Of a stretch of 64,000 bases of DNA, positions 1 through 8,645 are shown piece after piece. Below the pieces are notes generated by a model. That model did no database searches. It was not told where the DNA came from and saw only the letters and a program-made list of their open reading frames with translations. The DNA comes from Caballeronia sp. SL2Y3 (GTDB taxonomy: Bacteria; Pseudomonadota; Gammaproteobacteria; Burkholderiales; Burkholderiaceae). The DNA lies in assembly GCF_022879575.1 (NCBI RefSeq), contig NZ_CP084260.1, positions 248,001 through 312,000 on the forward strand. The letters run 5' to 3'. Numbering within the stretch: the first letter of the stretch is position 1; each line of letters opens with the position of its first letter. A program made the position numbers and the translations under genes.

Positions 1-789
1 CGTGATCAACACGAGCGTCTTGGAGAGCGGCAGGCGTTCGTGAAAGAGCGGCAGCGCGACGAGAAGATAGAGCGCGGTGAACGCGGCGTTGATCGCCGAA
101 ATCTTGATCTGCGCGAACACGATGCGGCGGAAGGCGTCGGCAAAACGCGAGACGCGCGTGACGAGCGCCGTCGATAGCGGCAGCCGATGCGTCTGCTTCG
201 GCGCGCCCACCGCGATGATCGCGCCGATGATCATGCCGATCAAAATATGCCCGAAGCCGCGCGCCATGTCCCGGCCGCCTTCCTGCAACTGCTCGGCGTG
301 CTTGTGCATGAGTTCGGCGGCGCGCTCCTTCATCTGGCCGGCGTCGACCGGCAAATAATTCGCGATCCAGTCCGGCACGCGCAGCCGCGCATGCGACGTG
401 ACGCTCACCAATTGGTCCAGCAGCCGCTGCAGGCTCGGGACGTCGTGCTCGAAATGCTCGATGGTCGCAATGGTGAGGCCGGTCAGCCCGCCGATGATGA
501 TGGCCGAGATCAGCACGACCGCGATCAGCCGCGCGCCCTTGCTCATCACGTGCCGCTCGATGACGGGCGCGATCATGTGTACCAGCTGGAACACGAGCAT
601 GCCCGCAAGCAGCGCGCCCAGCAGCTTGAGATGCAGCACGAGGAACATGGCGAGGAACGCCGCGATGTAACTGCCGATCTCCACGGCGGGGAGCTTGGGC
701 AGGCTCATGTCGCTCGTCAGCCTGACGGGGCGCGCCGGCATGTCCCGTACGCGTCGCTCCTCGTTGGCCGCTTCGTTGCGCTTCCCCAT
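1..789 (-). CDS. AI-2E family transporter (PerM-like permease), partial
   Basis: The reverse strand is open from an ATG at 789 to the window edge, so the C-terminal part is missing. The 263 visible residues have a basic hydrophilic N-terminus of about 35 residues. Two closely spaced membrane segments follow (about 36-75), then another around 85-108, a soluble amphipathic stretch (about 110-175), and further membrane segments. This pattern fits the AI-2E/PerM permease family, multi-spanning inner-membrane proteins. Most members have no proven substrate, so autoinducer transport should not be assumed. It lies downstream of uvrA on the same strand with a gap of about 60 bases and may be co-transcribed. 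Confidence 0.75.
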   Translation of the reverse strand, partial: MGKRNEAANEERRVRDMPARPVRLTSDMSLPKLPAVEIGSYIAAFLAMFLVLHLKLLGALLAGMLVFQLVHMIAPVIERHVMSKGARLIAVVLISAIIIGGLTGLTIATIEHFEHDVPSLQRLLDQLVSVTSHARLRVPDWIANYLPVDAGQMKERAAELMHKHAEQLQEGGRDMARGFGHILIGMIIGAIIAVGAPKQTHRLPLSTALVTRVSRFADAFRRIVFAQIKISAINAAFTALYLLVALPLFHERLPLSKTLVLIT

Positions 790-852
790 GACTGCGTTCC
801 CTTTTCGCTGCTGCCTACCACGGTTGTTCTTGCCGCCGGGCTGCGGCGGTTG

Positions 853-3726
853 TCAGGCGGCCGACTTCGGACGCTGAAGCAGCGGCGCGAGGTAGCGGCC
901 CGTGAAGCTCGCCTTCGACTTCGCGACCTGCTCCGGCGTCCCCTGCGCGATGATCTGCCCGCCGCCCGCGCCGCCTTCCGGACCGAGGTCGATTACCCAG
1001 TCGGCGGTTTTGATCACGTCCAGATTATGCTCGATGATGACGACCGTGTTGCCCTGATCTCGCAACCGGTGAATCACTTCGAGCAAGAGCGCGATGTCGT
1101 GAAAGTGCAGGCCGGTCGTCGGTTCGTCGAGGATATATAGCGTCCGACCGGTATCGCGCTTGCTCAGTTCCAGCGAAAGCTTGACGCGCTGCGCTTCGCC
1201 GCCCGAAAGCGTCGTCGCCGACTGGCCGAGGCGGATGTAGCCGAGTCCCACGTCGAGCAGGGTCCTCAACTTGCGCGCGACGACCGGCACCGCCTTGAAG
1301 AACTCGTGCGCGGCTTCCACCGTGAGGTCGAGCACTTCGCTGATGTTCTTGCCTTTGTACTGGATGTCGAGCGTCTCGCGGTTGTAACGCTTGCCGTGGC
1401 ACACGTCGCAAGGCACATAAACGTCCGGCAGAAAGTGCATTTCCACCTTCAGCACGCCGTCGCCCTGACAGGCTTCGCAGCGTCCGCCCTTGACGTTGAA
1501 CGAGAAGCGGCCCGCTTCGTAGCCGCGCTCCTTCGCCGCCGGCACGCCCGCGAACAGTTCGCGAATGGGCGTGAACAAGCCGGTGTAAGTGGCCGGATTC
1601 GAGCGCGGCGTGCGGCCGATCGGCGATTGGTCGACGGCGATCACCTTGTCGAAGTGCTCCAGACCTTCGATGGATTCGTACGGCGCCGGCTCCGTCGACG
1701 AGCCATACAAATGCTGGGCGACCGCGTGCTGAAGCGTGTCGTTGATGAGCGTCGACTTGCCGGAGCCGGAGACGCCCGTCACGCATGTCAGCAGGCCGAC
1801 CGGAAGATCGAGCGTGACATGCTTCAGATTATTGCCGTGCGCCTCGACGATGCGCAGCCGCCGCTCGTCCGGCGCATTGCGCTTTTCCGGATAGCTGATC
1901 GTGCGCTTGCCGGACAGATATTGCCCCGTGATGGAGTTCGGGTCCTTCTGCACCTGCAGCGGCGTGCCCTCCGCGACGATCACACCGCCGTGTTCGCCCG
2001 CGCCCGGTCCCATGTCGACCACGTAATCGGCCATGCGGATCATGTCTTCGTCGTGCTCGACGACGATCACCGAGTTGCCGATATCGCGCAAATGCTTGAG
2101 CGTATCGATCAGACGGTCGTTGTCGCGCTGATGCAGGCCGATGGACGGCTCGTCCAGCACGTACATCACGCCCGTCAGCCCCGAGCCGATCTGCGACGCG
2201 AGCCGGATGCGCTGCGCCTCGCCGCCGGAGAGCGTCTCCGCGCTGCGCTCGAGCGACAGGTAATCCAGCCCGACGTTATTCAGGAACGACAGCCGCGCGA
2301 CGATCTCCTTGATGACCTTGTCGGCGATCTCGCCCTTCGCGCCGTCCAGACGCAGCGTCTGAAAATAGCCGAGCGTGTCGCGCAGCGGCCAGCCGCTCAC
2401 TTCGTAGATGCCGCGCGCCTGGTCGCCCGAGCCCACTTTGACAAAGCGCGCCTCGCGCCGCAGGCGCGTGCCATCGCATGTCGGACAGGGCTGATTGTTC
2501 TGGTATTTGGCCAGTTCTTCGCGCACGGCGGTCGAATCCGTCTCGCGGTAGCGCCGCTCCAGATTCGGGATGATGCCTTCGAACGCATGCTCGCGCACCG
2601 AAGCGCGGCCACGCTCGTTGATGTACGAAAACGGGATCGCCTGCTTGCCCGAGCCGTAGAGCAGCGTCTTGCGCACCTTCTCCGGCAGTTCCTCGAACGG
2701 CGCGTCGATGTCGAATTCGTAGAACGCAGCGAGGCTTTGCAGCATCTGGAAGTAGAACTGATTGCGCCGATCCCAGCCCTTCACCGCGCCCGCCGCCAGC
2801 GACAGCGACGGATGCGCGACCACGCGCTTCGGATCGAAAAACGTGATCTGGCCGAGTCCGTCGCATTGGGGACACGCGCCCATCGGGTTGTTGAACGAGA
2901 AAAGGCGCGGCTCCAGTTCCTGCAGCGAGTACGAGCAGATCGGACACGCGAACTTCGAGCTGAAGAGCTTCTCGTGGTCCGTGTCCATTTCGAGCGCGAT
3001 CGCGCGGCCGTCGGCGAGGCGCAGCGCCGTCTCGAACGATTCCGCGAGACGCTGCTTCATGTCGGGGCGCACTTTCAGCCGGTCGATGACCACGTCGATC
3101 GTGTGCTTGTCGTTCTTCTTGAGCTTCGGCAGCGAATCGACTTCATAGATTTTCGCGACGCCTTCGTTCGCCGTGCCGCCGCCCGAGCGAATCCGAAAGC
3201 GGATGAAGCCCTGCGCCTGCATTTCCTCGAACAGTTCGACATGCTCGCCTTTGCGGTCCGCGACCACGGGGGCGAGAACCATCAGCTTGGTTTCTTCCGG
3301 CAGCGCGAGCGCGGCGTCCACCATTTGCGAGACGCTTTGCGCTTCCAAGGGAATCAGATGGTCGGGACAATACGGCGTGCCGACGCGCGCATACAAAAGA
3401 CGCAGGTAATCGTGAATCTCGGTGACCGTGCCGACCGTCGAACGCGGATTATGCGACGTGGCTTTCTGCTCGATGGAAATGGCCGGCGACAAACCTTCGA
3501 TCAGATCGACGTCCGGCTTTTCCATCAGCTGTAGAAATTGCCGCGCGTAGGCCGACAGACTCTCGACATAACGGCGCTGGCCTTCGGCGTAAAGCGTATC
3601 GAACGCGAGCGACGACTTGCCCGACCCGGACAACCCCGTAATCACGATCAGCTTGTGACGCGGCAAGTCGAGACTGACGTTCTTCAGATTGTGGGTGCGA
3701 GCCCCACGAATACGAATTTCTTCCAC
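853..3726 (-). CDS. uvrA: UvrABC excinuclease subunit A
   Basis: Damage-recognition ATPase of nucleotide excision repair; it dimerises, loads UvrB on lesions and leaves. The product is 957 residues, normal for the family. Visible marks are a first Walker A (GLSGSGKSS, residues 31-39), a CxxC pair near 260-285 (CPIC...CPQC), ABC signatures LSGGEAQR near 500 and 842, a second Walker A (GVSGSGKST, near 650) and a zinc-finger pair CEAC...CDVC near 750-775. The frame stays open 70 codons further upstream to 3936. I chose the GTG at 3726 because the conserved family N-terminus ([16 protein letters not shown]) starts there and the upstream part is low-complexity. I saw no LexA box upstream. It is divergent from the MFS gene. 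Confidence 0.97.
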   Translation of the reverse strand: MEEIRIRGARTHNLKNVSLDLPRHKLIVITGLSGSGKSSLAFDTLYAEGQRRYVESLSAYARQFLQLMEKPDVDLIEGLSPAISIEQKATSHNPRSTVGTVTEIHDYLRLLYARVGTPYCPDHLIPLEAQSVSQMVDAALALPEETKLMVLAPVVADRKGEHVELFEEMQAQGFIRFRIRSGGGTANEGVAKIYEVDSLPKLKKNDKHTIDVVIDRLKVRPDMKQRLAESFETALRLADGRAIALEMDTDHEKLFSSKFACPICSYSLQELEPRLFSFNNPMGACPQCDGLGQITFFDPKRVVAHPSLSLAAGAVKGWDRRNQFYFQMLQSLAAFYEFDIDAPFEELPEKVRKTLLYGSGKQAIPFSYINERGRASVREHAFEGIIPNLERRYRETDSTAVREELAKYQNNQPCPTCDGTRLRREARFVKVGSGDQARGIYEVSGWPLRDTLGYFQTLRLDGAKGEIADKVIKEIVARLSFLNNVGLDYLSLERSAETLSGGEAQRIRLASQIGSGLTGVMYVLDEPSIGLHQRDNDRLIDTLKHLRDIGNSVIVVEHDEDMIRMADYVVDMGPGAGEHGGVIVAEGTPLQVQKDPNSITGQYLSGKRTISYPEKRNAPDERRLRIVEAHGNNLKHVTLDLPVGLLTCVTGVSGSGKSTLINDTLQHAVAQHLYGSSTEPAPYESIEGLEHFDKVIAVDQSPIGRTPRSNPATYTGLFTPIRELFAGVPAAKERGYEAGRFSFNVKGGRCEACQGDGVLKVEMHFLPDVYVPCDVCHGKRYNRETLDIQYKGKNISEVLDLTVEAAHEFFKAVPVVARKLRTLLDVGLGYIRLGQSATTLSGGEAQRVKLSLELSKRDTGRTLYILDEPTTGLHFHDIALLLEVIHRLRDQGNTVVIIEHNLDVIKTADWVIDLGPEGGAGGGQIIAQGTPEQVAKSKASFTGRYLAPLLQRPKSAA

Positions 3727-4001
3727 GAGTTTGTTCCGGCGACGAGCGGGGAATGAGGGGGGGCCAAACCTGCTACTATAACGACTTTTGCAGGGCGCGG
3801 CGCCCGCGCACCCCGTGCCGCGGGCCGGCCCCAGGCCACCTGCCGCGGGCCTTGCGGCGGTCTTGCCGGCGCAGCGGGCAGCGGCCATGCGCGCCGGGTC
3901 GTCCTCTGCATATGGTGCCGTTTCGAGCAAGAACAAGGCGGCCGCGCCTGACGTCGCAACAGGCCGGGCCAGACGCGACCCTCATTCATTTCCCGTCTCT
4001 G

Positions 4002-5204
4002 ATGTCCAATCCGTCTGCCACGTCCGCACGTCTCTCCGCGCCGGAATTGCGCGCGACCGTGTCGCTCGCTGCCATCTTCGCGCTGCGCATGCTCGGTCTC
4101 TTCATGATCATGCCGGTGTTCTCCATCTACGCGAGAACGATTCCCGGCGGCGACAACGTCCTGCTCGTCGGCATTGCGCTGGGCGCTTACGGCGTCACGC
4201 AGTCGATGCTCTATATCTTCTACGGCTGGATCTCCGACAAGCTCGGGCGCAAGCCGGTCATCGCGTTCGGGCTGCTGGTGTTCGCAATCGGCAGCTTCGT
4301 CGCGGCCGTCGGGCATTCCATGGCGTGGATCATCGCCGGACGCGTGATTCAGGGCATGGGCGCGGTGTCGTCGGCGGTGATCGCGTTCATCGCGGATCTG
4401 ACACACGAGGAAAACCGCACGAAAGCCATGGCGATGGTGGGCGGCAGCATCGGCGTGTCGTTCGCGGTGGCGATCGTCGGCGCGCCGATTCTCTTTCACT
4501 GGATCGGCATGAGCGGGCTTTTCACGGTGATCGGCGCGCTGTCCATCGTGGCGGTTGGCGTCGTGCTCTGGATCGTCCCCGATCCGCCGACGCGCCCGGT
4601 GCACGTCAAGGCGCCCTTCAGCGAAGTGCTGCATAACGTCGAACTGCTGCGCCTGAACTTCGGCGTGCTCGTCCTGCACGCGACGCAGACGGCGCTCTTC
4701 CTCGTCGTCCCGCGCATTCTGGAGGCGGGCGGACTGCCCGTGGCGTCGCACTGGAAAATCTACCTGCCGGTCATGGGGCTCGCTTTCGTCATGATGGTGC
4801 CGGCGATCATCGCGGCCGAGAAGCGCGGCAAGATGAAGGCCGTCATGCTCGGTGCAATCGGGCTTATCCTGTTCGGACAGTTGTTATTGGGCGTGGCTCC
4901 CCATACGCTATGGTCCGTGGCCGCGATTCTGTTCGTGTACTTTTTGGGCTTCAACGTGCTGGAGGCATCGCAGCCGTCGCTCGTGTCCAAGCTCGCGCCG
5001 GGCACGCGAAAGGGCGCGGCAGCGGGCGTGTACAACACGACGCAGTCCATCGGCCTCGCCATGGGCGGGGTGGTCGGCGGCTGGCTCCTGAAGCTGGACG
5101 GACCGAGCGCGGTCTTCTTCTCGTGCTCGGCGCTCGTGCTGGCGTGGCTTGTCGTTGCAATGTGGATGAAGCCGCCGCCGCGCAAAGCCGGGCGCGCGGC
5201 TTAA
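4002..5204 (+). CDS. MFS transporter (YajR-like drug/metabolite exporter)
   Basis: A 400-residue inner-membrane carrier with about 12 hydrophobic segments. The loop between helices 2 and 3 carries the MFS motif A (GWISDKLGRKPV). The following helices include GRVIQGMGAVSSAVIAF, typical of the drug:proton antiporter 1 group. Substrate cannot be read from sequence. The frame is open upstream to 3753, but that part is low-complexity and Arg/Pro-rich. The ATG at 4002 starts just before the first helix. No clear ribosome-binding site is visible, so the start is moderately certain. Divergent from uvrA and 116 bases upstream of ssb; this order is common in Burkholderia relatives. Confidence 0.88.
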   Translation: MSNPSATSARLSAPELRATVSLAAIFALRMLGLFMIMPVFSIYARTIPGGDNVLLVGIALGAYGVTQSMLYIFYGWISDKLGRKPVIAFGLLVFAIGSFVAAVGHSMAWIIAGRVIQGMGAVSSAVIAFIADLTHEENRTKAMAMVGGSIGVSFAVAIVGAPILFHWIGMSGLFTVIGALSIVAVGVVLWIVPDPPTRPVHVKAPFSEVLHNVELLRLNFGVLVLHATQTALFLVVPRILEAGGLPVASHWKIYLPVMGLAFVMMVPAIIAAEKRGKMKAVMLGAIGLILFGQLLLGVAPHTLWSVAAILFVYFLGFNVLEASQPSLVSKLAPGTRKGAAAGVYNTTQSIGLAMGGVVGGWLLKLDGPSAVFFSCSALVLAWLVVAMWMKPPPRKAGRAA

Positions 5205-5320
5205 GAGACGTTTAATCATCTGAATCGAATCAGACGTGCTGTCCGGCTTCGCATGAGAGCGACGCCTGCGCGAACAGCGCCGCACGGCTGATAGTAGGCA
5301 AAGAATCAACCGGAGAAATC

Positions 5321-5845
5321 ATGGCATCTGTCAACAAGGTCATTCTCGTAGGCAATCTGGGCGCGGACCCGGAAACGCGCTACCTTCCGAGCGGCGACGC
5401 CGTGGCCAACATTCGTCTCGCGACGACCGACCGCTACAAGGACAAGGCGTCCGGCGAGATGAAAGAGCTCACCGAGTGGCATCGTGTCGCGTTCTTCGGG
5501 CGGCTCGCTGAAATCGTCAACGAATACCTGAAGAAGGGCTCGTCGGTGTACATCGAGGGCCGCATCCGCACGCGCAAATGGACCGATCAATCGGGACAAG
5601 AGCGTTATTCGACCGAAATCGTCGCTGACCAGATGCAAATGCTGGGCGGACGCGGCGGTGCCGGCGGCGGCGACGATGGCGGCTACAGCCGCAGCGCGCC
5701 GATGGAGCGCTCCGGCGGCGGCGGAGGCCGGGCGCCTTCCGGCTCGGGCGGCGGACGCGCGGGCGGTTCCGGTGGCGGCGCGAGCCGCCCGAGCGCGCCT
5801 GCCGGCGGCGGCTTCGACGACATGGACGACGACATTCCGTTCTGA
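5321..5845 (+). CDS. ssb: Single-stranded DNA-binding protein
   Basis: SSB coats single-stranded DNA in replication, repair and recombination. The 174-residue product has the N-terminal OB fold (starts [18 protein letters not shown], with the conserved [13 protein letters not shown] region). A long Gly/Ser/Arg-rich disordered linker follows (about 110-160). It ends in the acidic tip DDMDDDIPF, the peptide that recruits partners such as PriA, RecQ and exonuclease I. A GGAGAA ribosome-binding site precedes the ATG. A rho-independent terminator follows at 5874-5913. Confidence 0.98.
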   Translation: MASVNKVILVGNLGADPETRYLPSGDAVANIRLATTDRYKDKASGEMKELTEWHRVAFFGRLAEIVNEYLKKGSSVYIEGRIRTRKWTDQSGQERYSTEIVADQMQMLGGRGGAGGGDDGGYSRSAPMERSGGGGGRAPSGSGGGRAGGSGGGASRPSAPAGGGFDDMDDDIPF

Positions 5846-5873
5846 TAAGCGCTCCGGCGCGCGACGCATCGAG

Positions 5874-5913
5874 AAAACGGGTCTCCTGCTTCTGGCAGGA
5901 GGCCCGTTTTTTA
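5874..5913 (+). terminator. Rho-independent terminator after ssb
   Basis: An AAAACGGG...CCCGTTTT outer stem continues into an inner stem (CTCCTGC with GCAGGAG, one G-T pair) around a short loop and is followed by a T-rich tract. It sits 28 bases after the ssb stop. Confidence 0.9.
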
Positions 5914-6292
5914 TTTCTCTCAGTGTTTTTTGGCAAATTCCGACGGGCATTTGCTATTTACTGGCGGCGATTAGAACGTCGCCGGGTGAATCGCTGTCAT
6001 TCGGCATATATTCAAATCGGGCGTAATCGGAGTAGTCCGATGGTTTGGAATTAGCGCACATCTTATTTTGATGGGAAATATTCTGTAATACTGAGAGAGC
6101 TATGTTTGCGTTTGGTCATCTTATTGCGGAAACGCAAGTCTGAAAGCAAGTCAAATCGAATAGCGCCGCTCGGGCAGGCGTTTGGTTTTCCGAGCGCGTC
6201 ATTGCGCTAATCCGCGCGCACATCGGCGGCGTTTCGATGGCTCGCGCGTCGAAAGGCGCCACTAAAACATAGAGATAACCGGGGGCCTATTC
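5914..6292. other. AT-richer intergenic region ahead of the response-regulator cluster
   Basis: No credible coding frame is seen on either strand. The stretch is clearly richer in A and T than its neighbours (for example around 6000-6110), which suits a promoter/regulatory region for the downstream regulators. I could not fix a convincing -35/-10 pair. A run of five G at about 6281-6285 is the likely ribosome-binding site for the gene at 6293. Confidence 0.5.
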
Positions 6293-6937
6293 ATGCTTCG
6301 TGTAGTGTTGGCCGACGACCATCCTTTCGTAGTCCTTGGAATGAAGGCGCTTATCAATGCGGACGAAGGATTGTGCGTGATTGGCGAAGCGAGAAATGCG
6401 AGTAGTTTGCTTACTGAGCTACGGAAGACGCCGTGCGACGTGCTCGTCACCGATTTCGCCATGCCCGAGCCGGGCTGCGACGCCCAGGACGGGCTCTGCT
6501 TGATTCGCAAGGTCAGACAGGATTGGCCGGGCATAAGCATTGTCGTGCTGACCAGCGTCAGCAATGTCGCCATTCTTCGCTCGATTTTGAATGCCGGCGC
6601 AATGGGCCTCGTGGACAAGGCCGAACCCATTGAGCTTGTGCCGACCGCCGTGAAGCAAGCGAGTGTTGGCCGCCGCTACGTGAGCGCATCGTTTCGCGCG
6701 GCCCTCGCGGAGGCCGGCGCCGAAACGCCTTCCTCGCCCGATGCGCCGCGCCTCTCGCCGAGGGAAATCGAAGTGGTCAAACTATTCGCGAAAGGCCGCT
6801 CCATCACCGAGATCGCGAGAGAGTTGCAGCGCGACGTGCGCACCATCAGCCGACAAAAACGCGATGCAATGAACAAGCTCGGCGTGAAGAACGATCCCGG
6901 TCTCTTCGCGTTCGTGCGAGCACGCGGACTATGCTGA
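6293..6937 (+). CDS. RcsB-like response regulator 1 (receiver + LuxR-type HTH)
   Basis: A 214-residue NarL/RcsB-type regulator. The receiver has the acidic pocket ADDHP (residues 7-11), phospho-acceptor Asp54 in LVTDFAMP, Thr87/Ser88 and Lys109. The C-terminal LuxR helix-turn-helix (about 145-214) reads LSPREIEVVKLFAKGRSITE and then RTISRQKRDAMNKLGVKND. The last block resembles enteric RcsB (TISSQKKSAMMKLGVEND) much more than the usual NarL form. It is first of three tandem paralogues with a hybrid kinase downstream, so it is probably a phosphorelay output. Between MP and the following helix it has a longer loop (EPGCDAQDG) than its siblings. Target genes are unknown. Confidence 0.9.
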   Translation: MLRVVLADDHPFVVLGMKALINADEGLCVIGEARNASSLLTELRKTPCDVLVTDFAMPEPGCDAQDGLCLIRKVRQDWPGISIVVLTSVSNVAILRSILNAGAMGLVDKAEPIELVPTAVKQASVGRRYVSASFRAALAEAGAETPSSPDAPRLSPREIEVVKLFAKGRSITEIARELQRDVRTISRQKRDAMNKLGVKNDPGLFAFVRARGLC

Positions 6938-7057
6938 TTTGCGTAGGGCAGCATTTCCAATTCAGATGCATCTTATGTCTTTTGGGGGGGTGGTGCCCGA
7001 TGCTTATATTCGGGATCAGGTCTGCTTGTCGGACTTCATAACTAAGGGTTTGTGTCG

Positions 7058-7738
7058 ATGGAATTCGGGAATGGTAGCGAGGTCTTCTCGCGTGCAAGGC
7101 GGATAAGGTTGGCGATAGCGGACGACCACCCGCTCGTCATTCTGGCAATTGAGCGGCTTGCGGCGAACTTCCCCAACGTGGAAGTCGTCAGCCGAAGCGC
7201 CAATTCCACGCAATTGGATGAATCGCTGGCACGCGGCGATTGTGATGTCGCGCTCGTGGATTTTTATATGCCGGGCGGCCGATACGGAGACGGCATTCAA
7301 CTCATCCAGCACATCGCGCATTGTTATCCGGACGTCCGCATCATCGTTCTGTCACGCAATGATAATGCGGCACTTGTCAGGCAAGCATTGGACGCTGGGG
7401 CGCACGCGTTCCTGAGCAAGGAAGACCGGCTCGATCTGGTGTACGTCGCCATCGTATCGGCCATCGCGAACGAAACGTACCTTGGTCCGGCGGTCCGCCG
7501 AACCATGGCGGTGGCCAGTGTCGAGAGCCGCGCCCGCTTCATCCGGCAGCGCCTGACCACGCGGGAACTCGAAGTCATCGAGCGTTATGCGCGAGGCGCG
7601 AACGTGACGGAAATCGCGAAAGAACTCGACCGCAGCGTGAAGACCATCAGCGCTCAGAAATGCGCGGCCATGCGCAAACTCGATTTGTCGACAGACGCCG
7701 ATCTTTACCGATTCATTGCCGACAGCGATCTGCTCTGA
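7058..7738 (+). CDS. RcsB-like response regulator 2 (receiver + LuxR-type HTH)
   Basis: A 226-residue paralogue of the preceding gene. Its receiver has ADDHP, phospho-acceptor Asp68 in ALVDFYMP, and Lys121. The C-terminal HTH (LTTRELEVIERYARGANVTE, then KTISAQKCAAMRKLDL) is again of the RcsB type. I prefer the ATG at 7058 over the in-frame GTG at 7052 because AAGGG (7044-7048) is 9 bases upstream of the ATG but only 3 from the GTG. The gap of 120 bases from the first regulator has low GC and may hold its own promoter. The N-terminus is about 12 residues longer than in its siblings. Confidence 0.9.
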   Translation: MEFGNGSEVFSRARRIRLAIADDHPLVILAIERLAANFPNVEVVSRSANSTQLDESLARGDCDVALVDFYMPGGRYGDGIQLIQHIAHCYPDVRIIVLSRNDNAALVRQALDAGAHAFLSKEDRLDLVYVAIVSAIANETYLGPAVRRTMAVASVESRARFIRQRLTTRELEVIERYARGANVTEIAKELDRSVKTISAQKCAAMRKLDLSTDADLYRFIADSDLL

Positions 7739-7830
7739 GAGCAAGCAGTAATCGCCAAGAATAAAAGCGAGTGTGGGGAGCGCACCGCCGTCCAATGGCC
7801 GGCTACTCGCTATGAGACCAATAAGACGAA

Positions 7831-8481
7831 ATGAGAAAACATTCGCCGCTGAGGGCCATTGTCGCGGACGATCATCCCGCAGTCGTCAAGGGAATCACGA
7901 CGTTTCTGGAGCGGGACGGTGCAATTCAAGTGGTCGCCACTGCGCAAGATTCGTCGCAGTTGGCCGAGGCGGTCGGCTCCGTGCCTTGCGATTACGTCTT
8001 TGCTGATATCGGCATGAGAGGTATCGACGGGGAAAGCAATTCGATCGCCTTTCTTAAGCGTTTCCTGTGGCAGAAAACCCGGCCCCGCGTGATCGTCGTC
8101 ACCATGATGTCGCATAACCGGATGTTGGCCGGCTTGATTCAATTGGGGATCAACGGCATCGTCGACAAGCGCGACTCCCTCGAATGCCTTCTCGAAGCCA
8201 TATCTGTCACCCGGGAAGGTCGCTGCTTCCTCTCGCCTTCGGTGGACGAAGCGGTCGCTCGGCTACCGGGTACGGTGCCGGCGCTAGCCGGCGTCCTGAG
8301 CAAGCGTGAGTGGGAAGTCTTTCGGCTGTACGCGAGCGGCCTGCTCGTGCATGAAATCGCCAAGCGCTTCGGCCGAAGCAGCAAGACCATCGCTACGCAG
8401 AAGCGCAGTGGCATGCGCAAGCTCGGCCTCGAGTCGGAGACCGAACTCGTCGAATACTTGCGTCAAGTCGGGCTCGTATGA
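7831..8481 (+). CDS. RcsB-like response regulator 3 (receiver + LuxR-type HTH)
   Basis: A 216-residue third tandem paralogue. The receiver has VADDHP (residues 11-16), Asp59 in YVFADIGMRG (the usual Met-Pro after the acceptor is Met-Arg here) and Lys113. The C-terminal HTH has LSKREWEVFRLYASGLLVHE, then KTIATQKRSGMRKLGLESE. The E-W in place of the usual E-I/V is unusual. It is the closest of the three to the hybrid kinase gene, about 160 bases upstream of it. Whether all three regulators take phosphate from that kinase cannot be decided from sequence. Confidence 0.9.
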   Translation: MRKHSPLRAIVADDHPAVVKGITTFLERDGAIQVVATAQDSSQLAEAVGSVPCDYVFADIGMRGIDGESNSIAFLKRFLWQKTRPRVIVVTMMSHNRMLAGLIQLGINGIVDKRDSLECLLEAISVTREGRCFLSPSVDEAVARLPGTVPALAGVLSKREWEVFRLYASGLLVHEIAKRFGRSSKTIATQKRSGMRKLGLESETELVEYLRQVGLV

Positions 8482-8645
8482 GCGAGATTCCGCATTTTTC
8501 GGAGCGGCATAAGAAATAATTCGGACGCCTCTGATTTTCCTCTGTTGCTCGCACGATCAGACTCATAAGTTGGTCGTCGAGATTGCTCGGTGCAGTCTGC
8601 CCCATGGGCAGCCCATCGGAGCGCGCATTTTCGGAGAGGGTCGAA

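Noticed and set aside
1306..3534. A 742-residue plus-strand frame opposite uvrA
   Set aside because: Antisense shadow of uvrA; composition is Arg/Asp-rich without motifs.
3727..4001. LexA (SOS) box between uvrA and the MFS gene or ahead of ssb
   Set aside because: I looked for CTGT-N8-ACAG type dyads here and in 5205-5320 and saw none.
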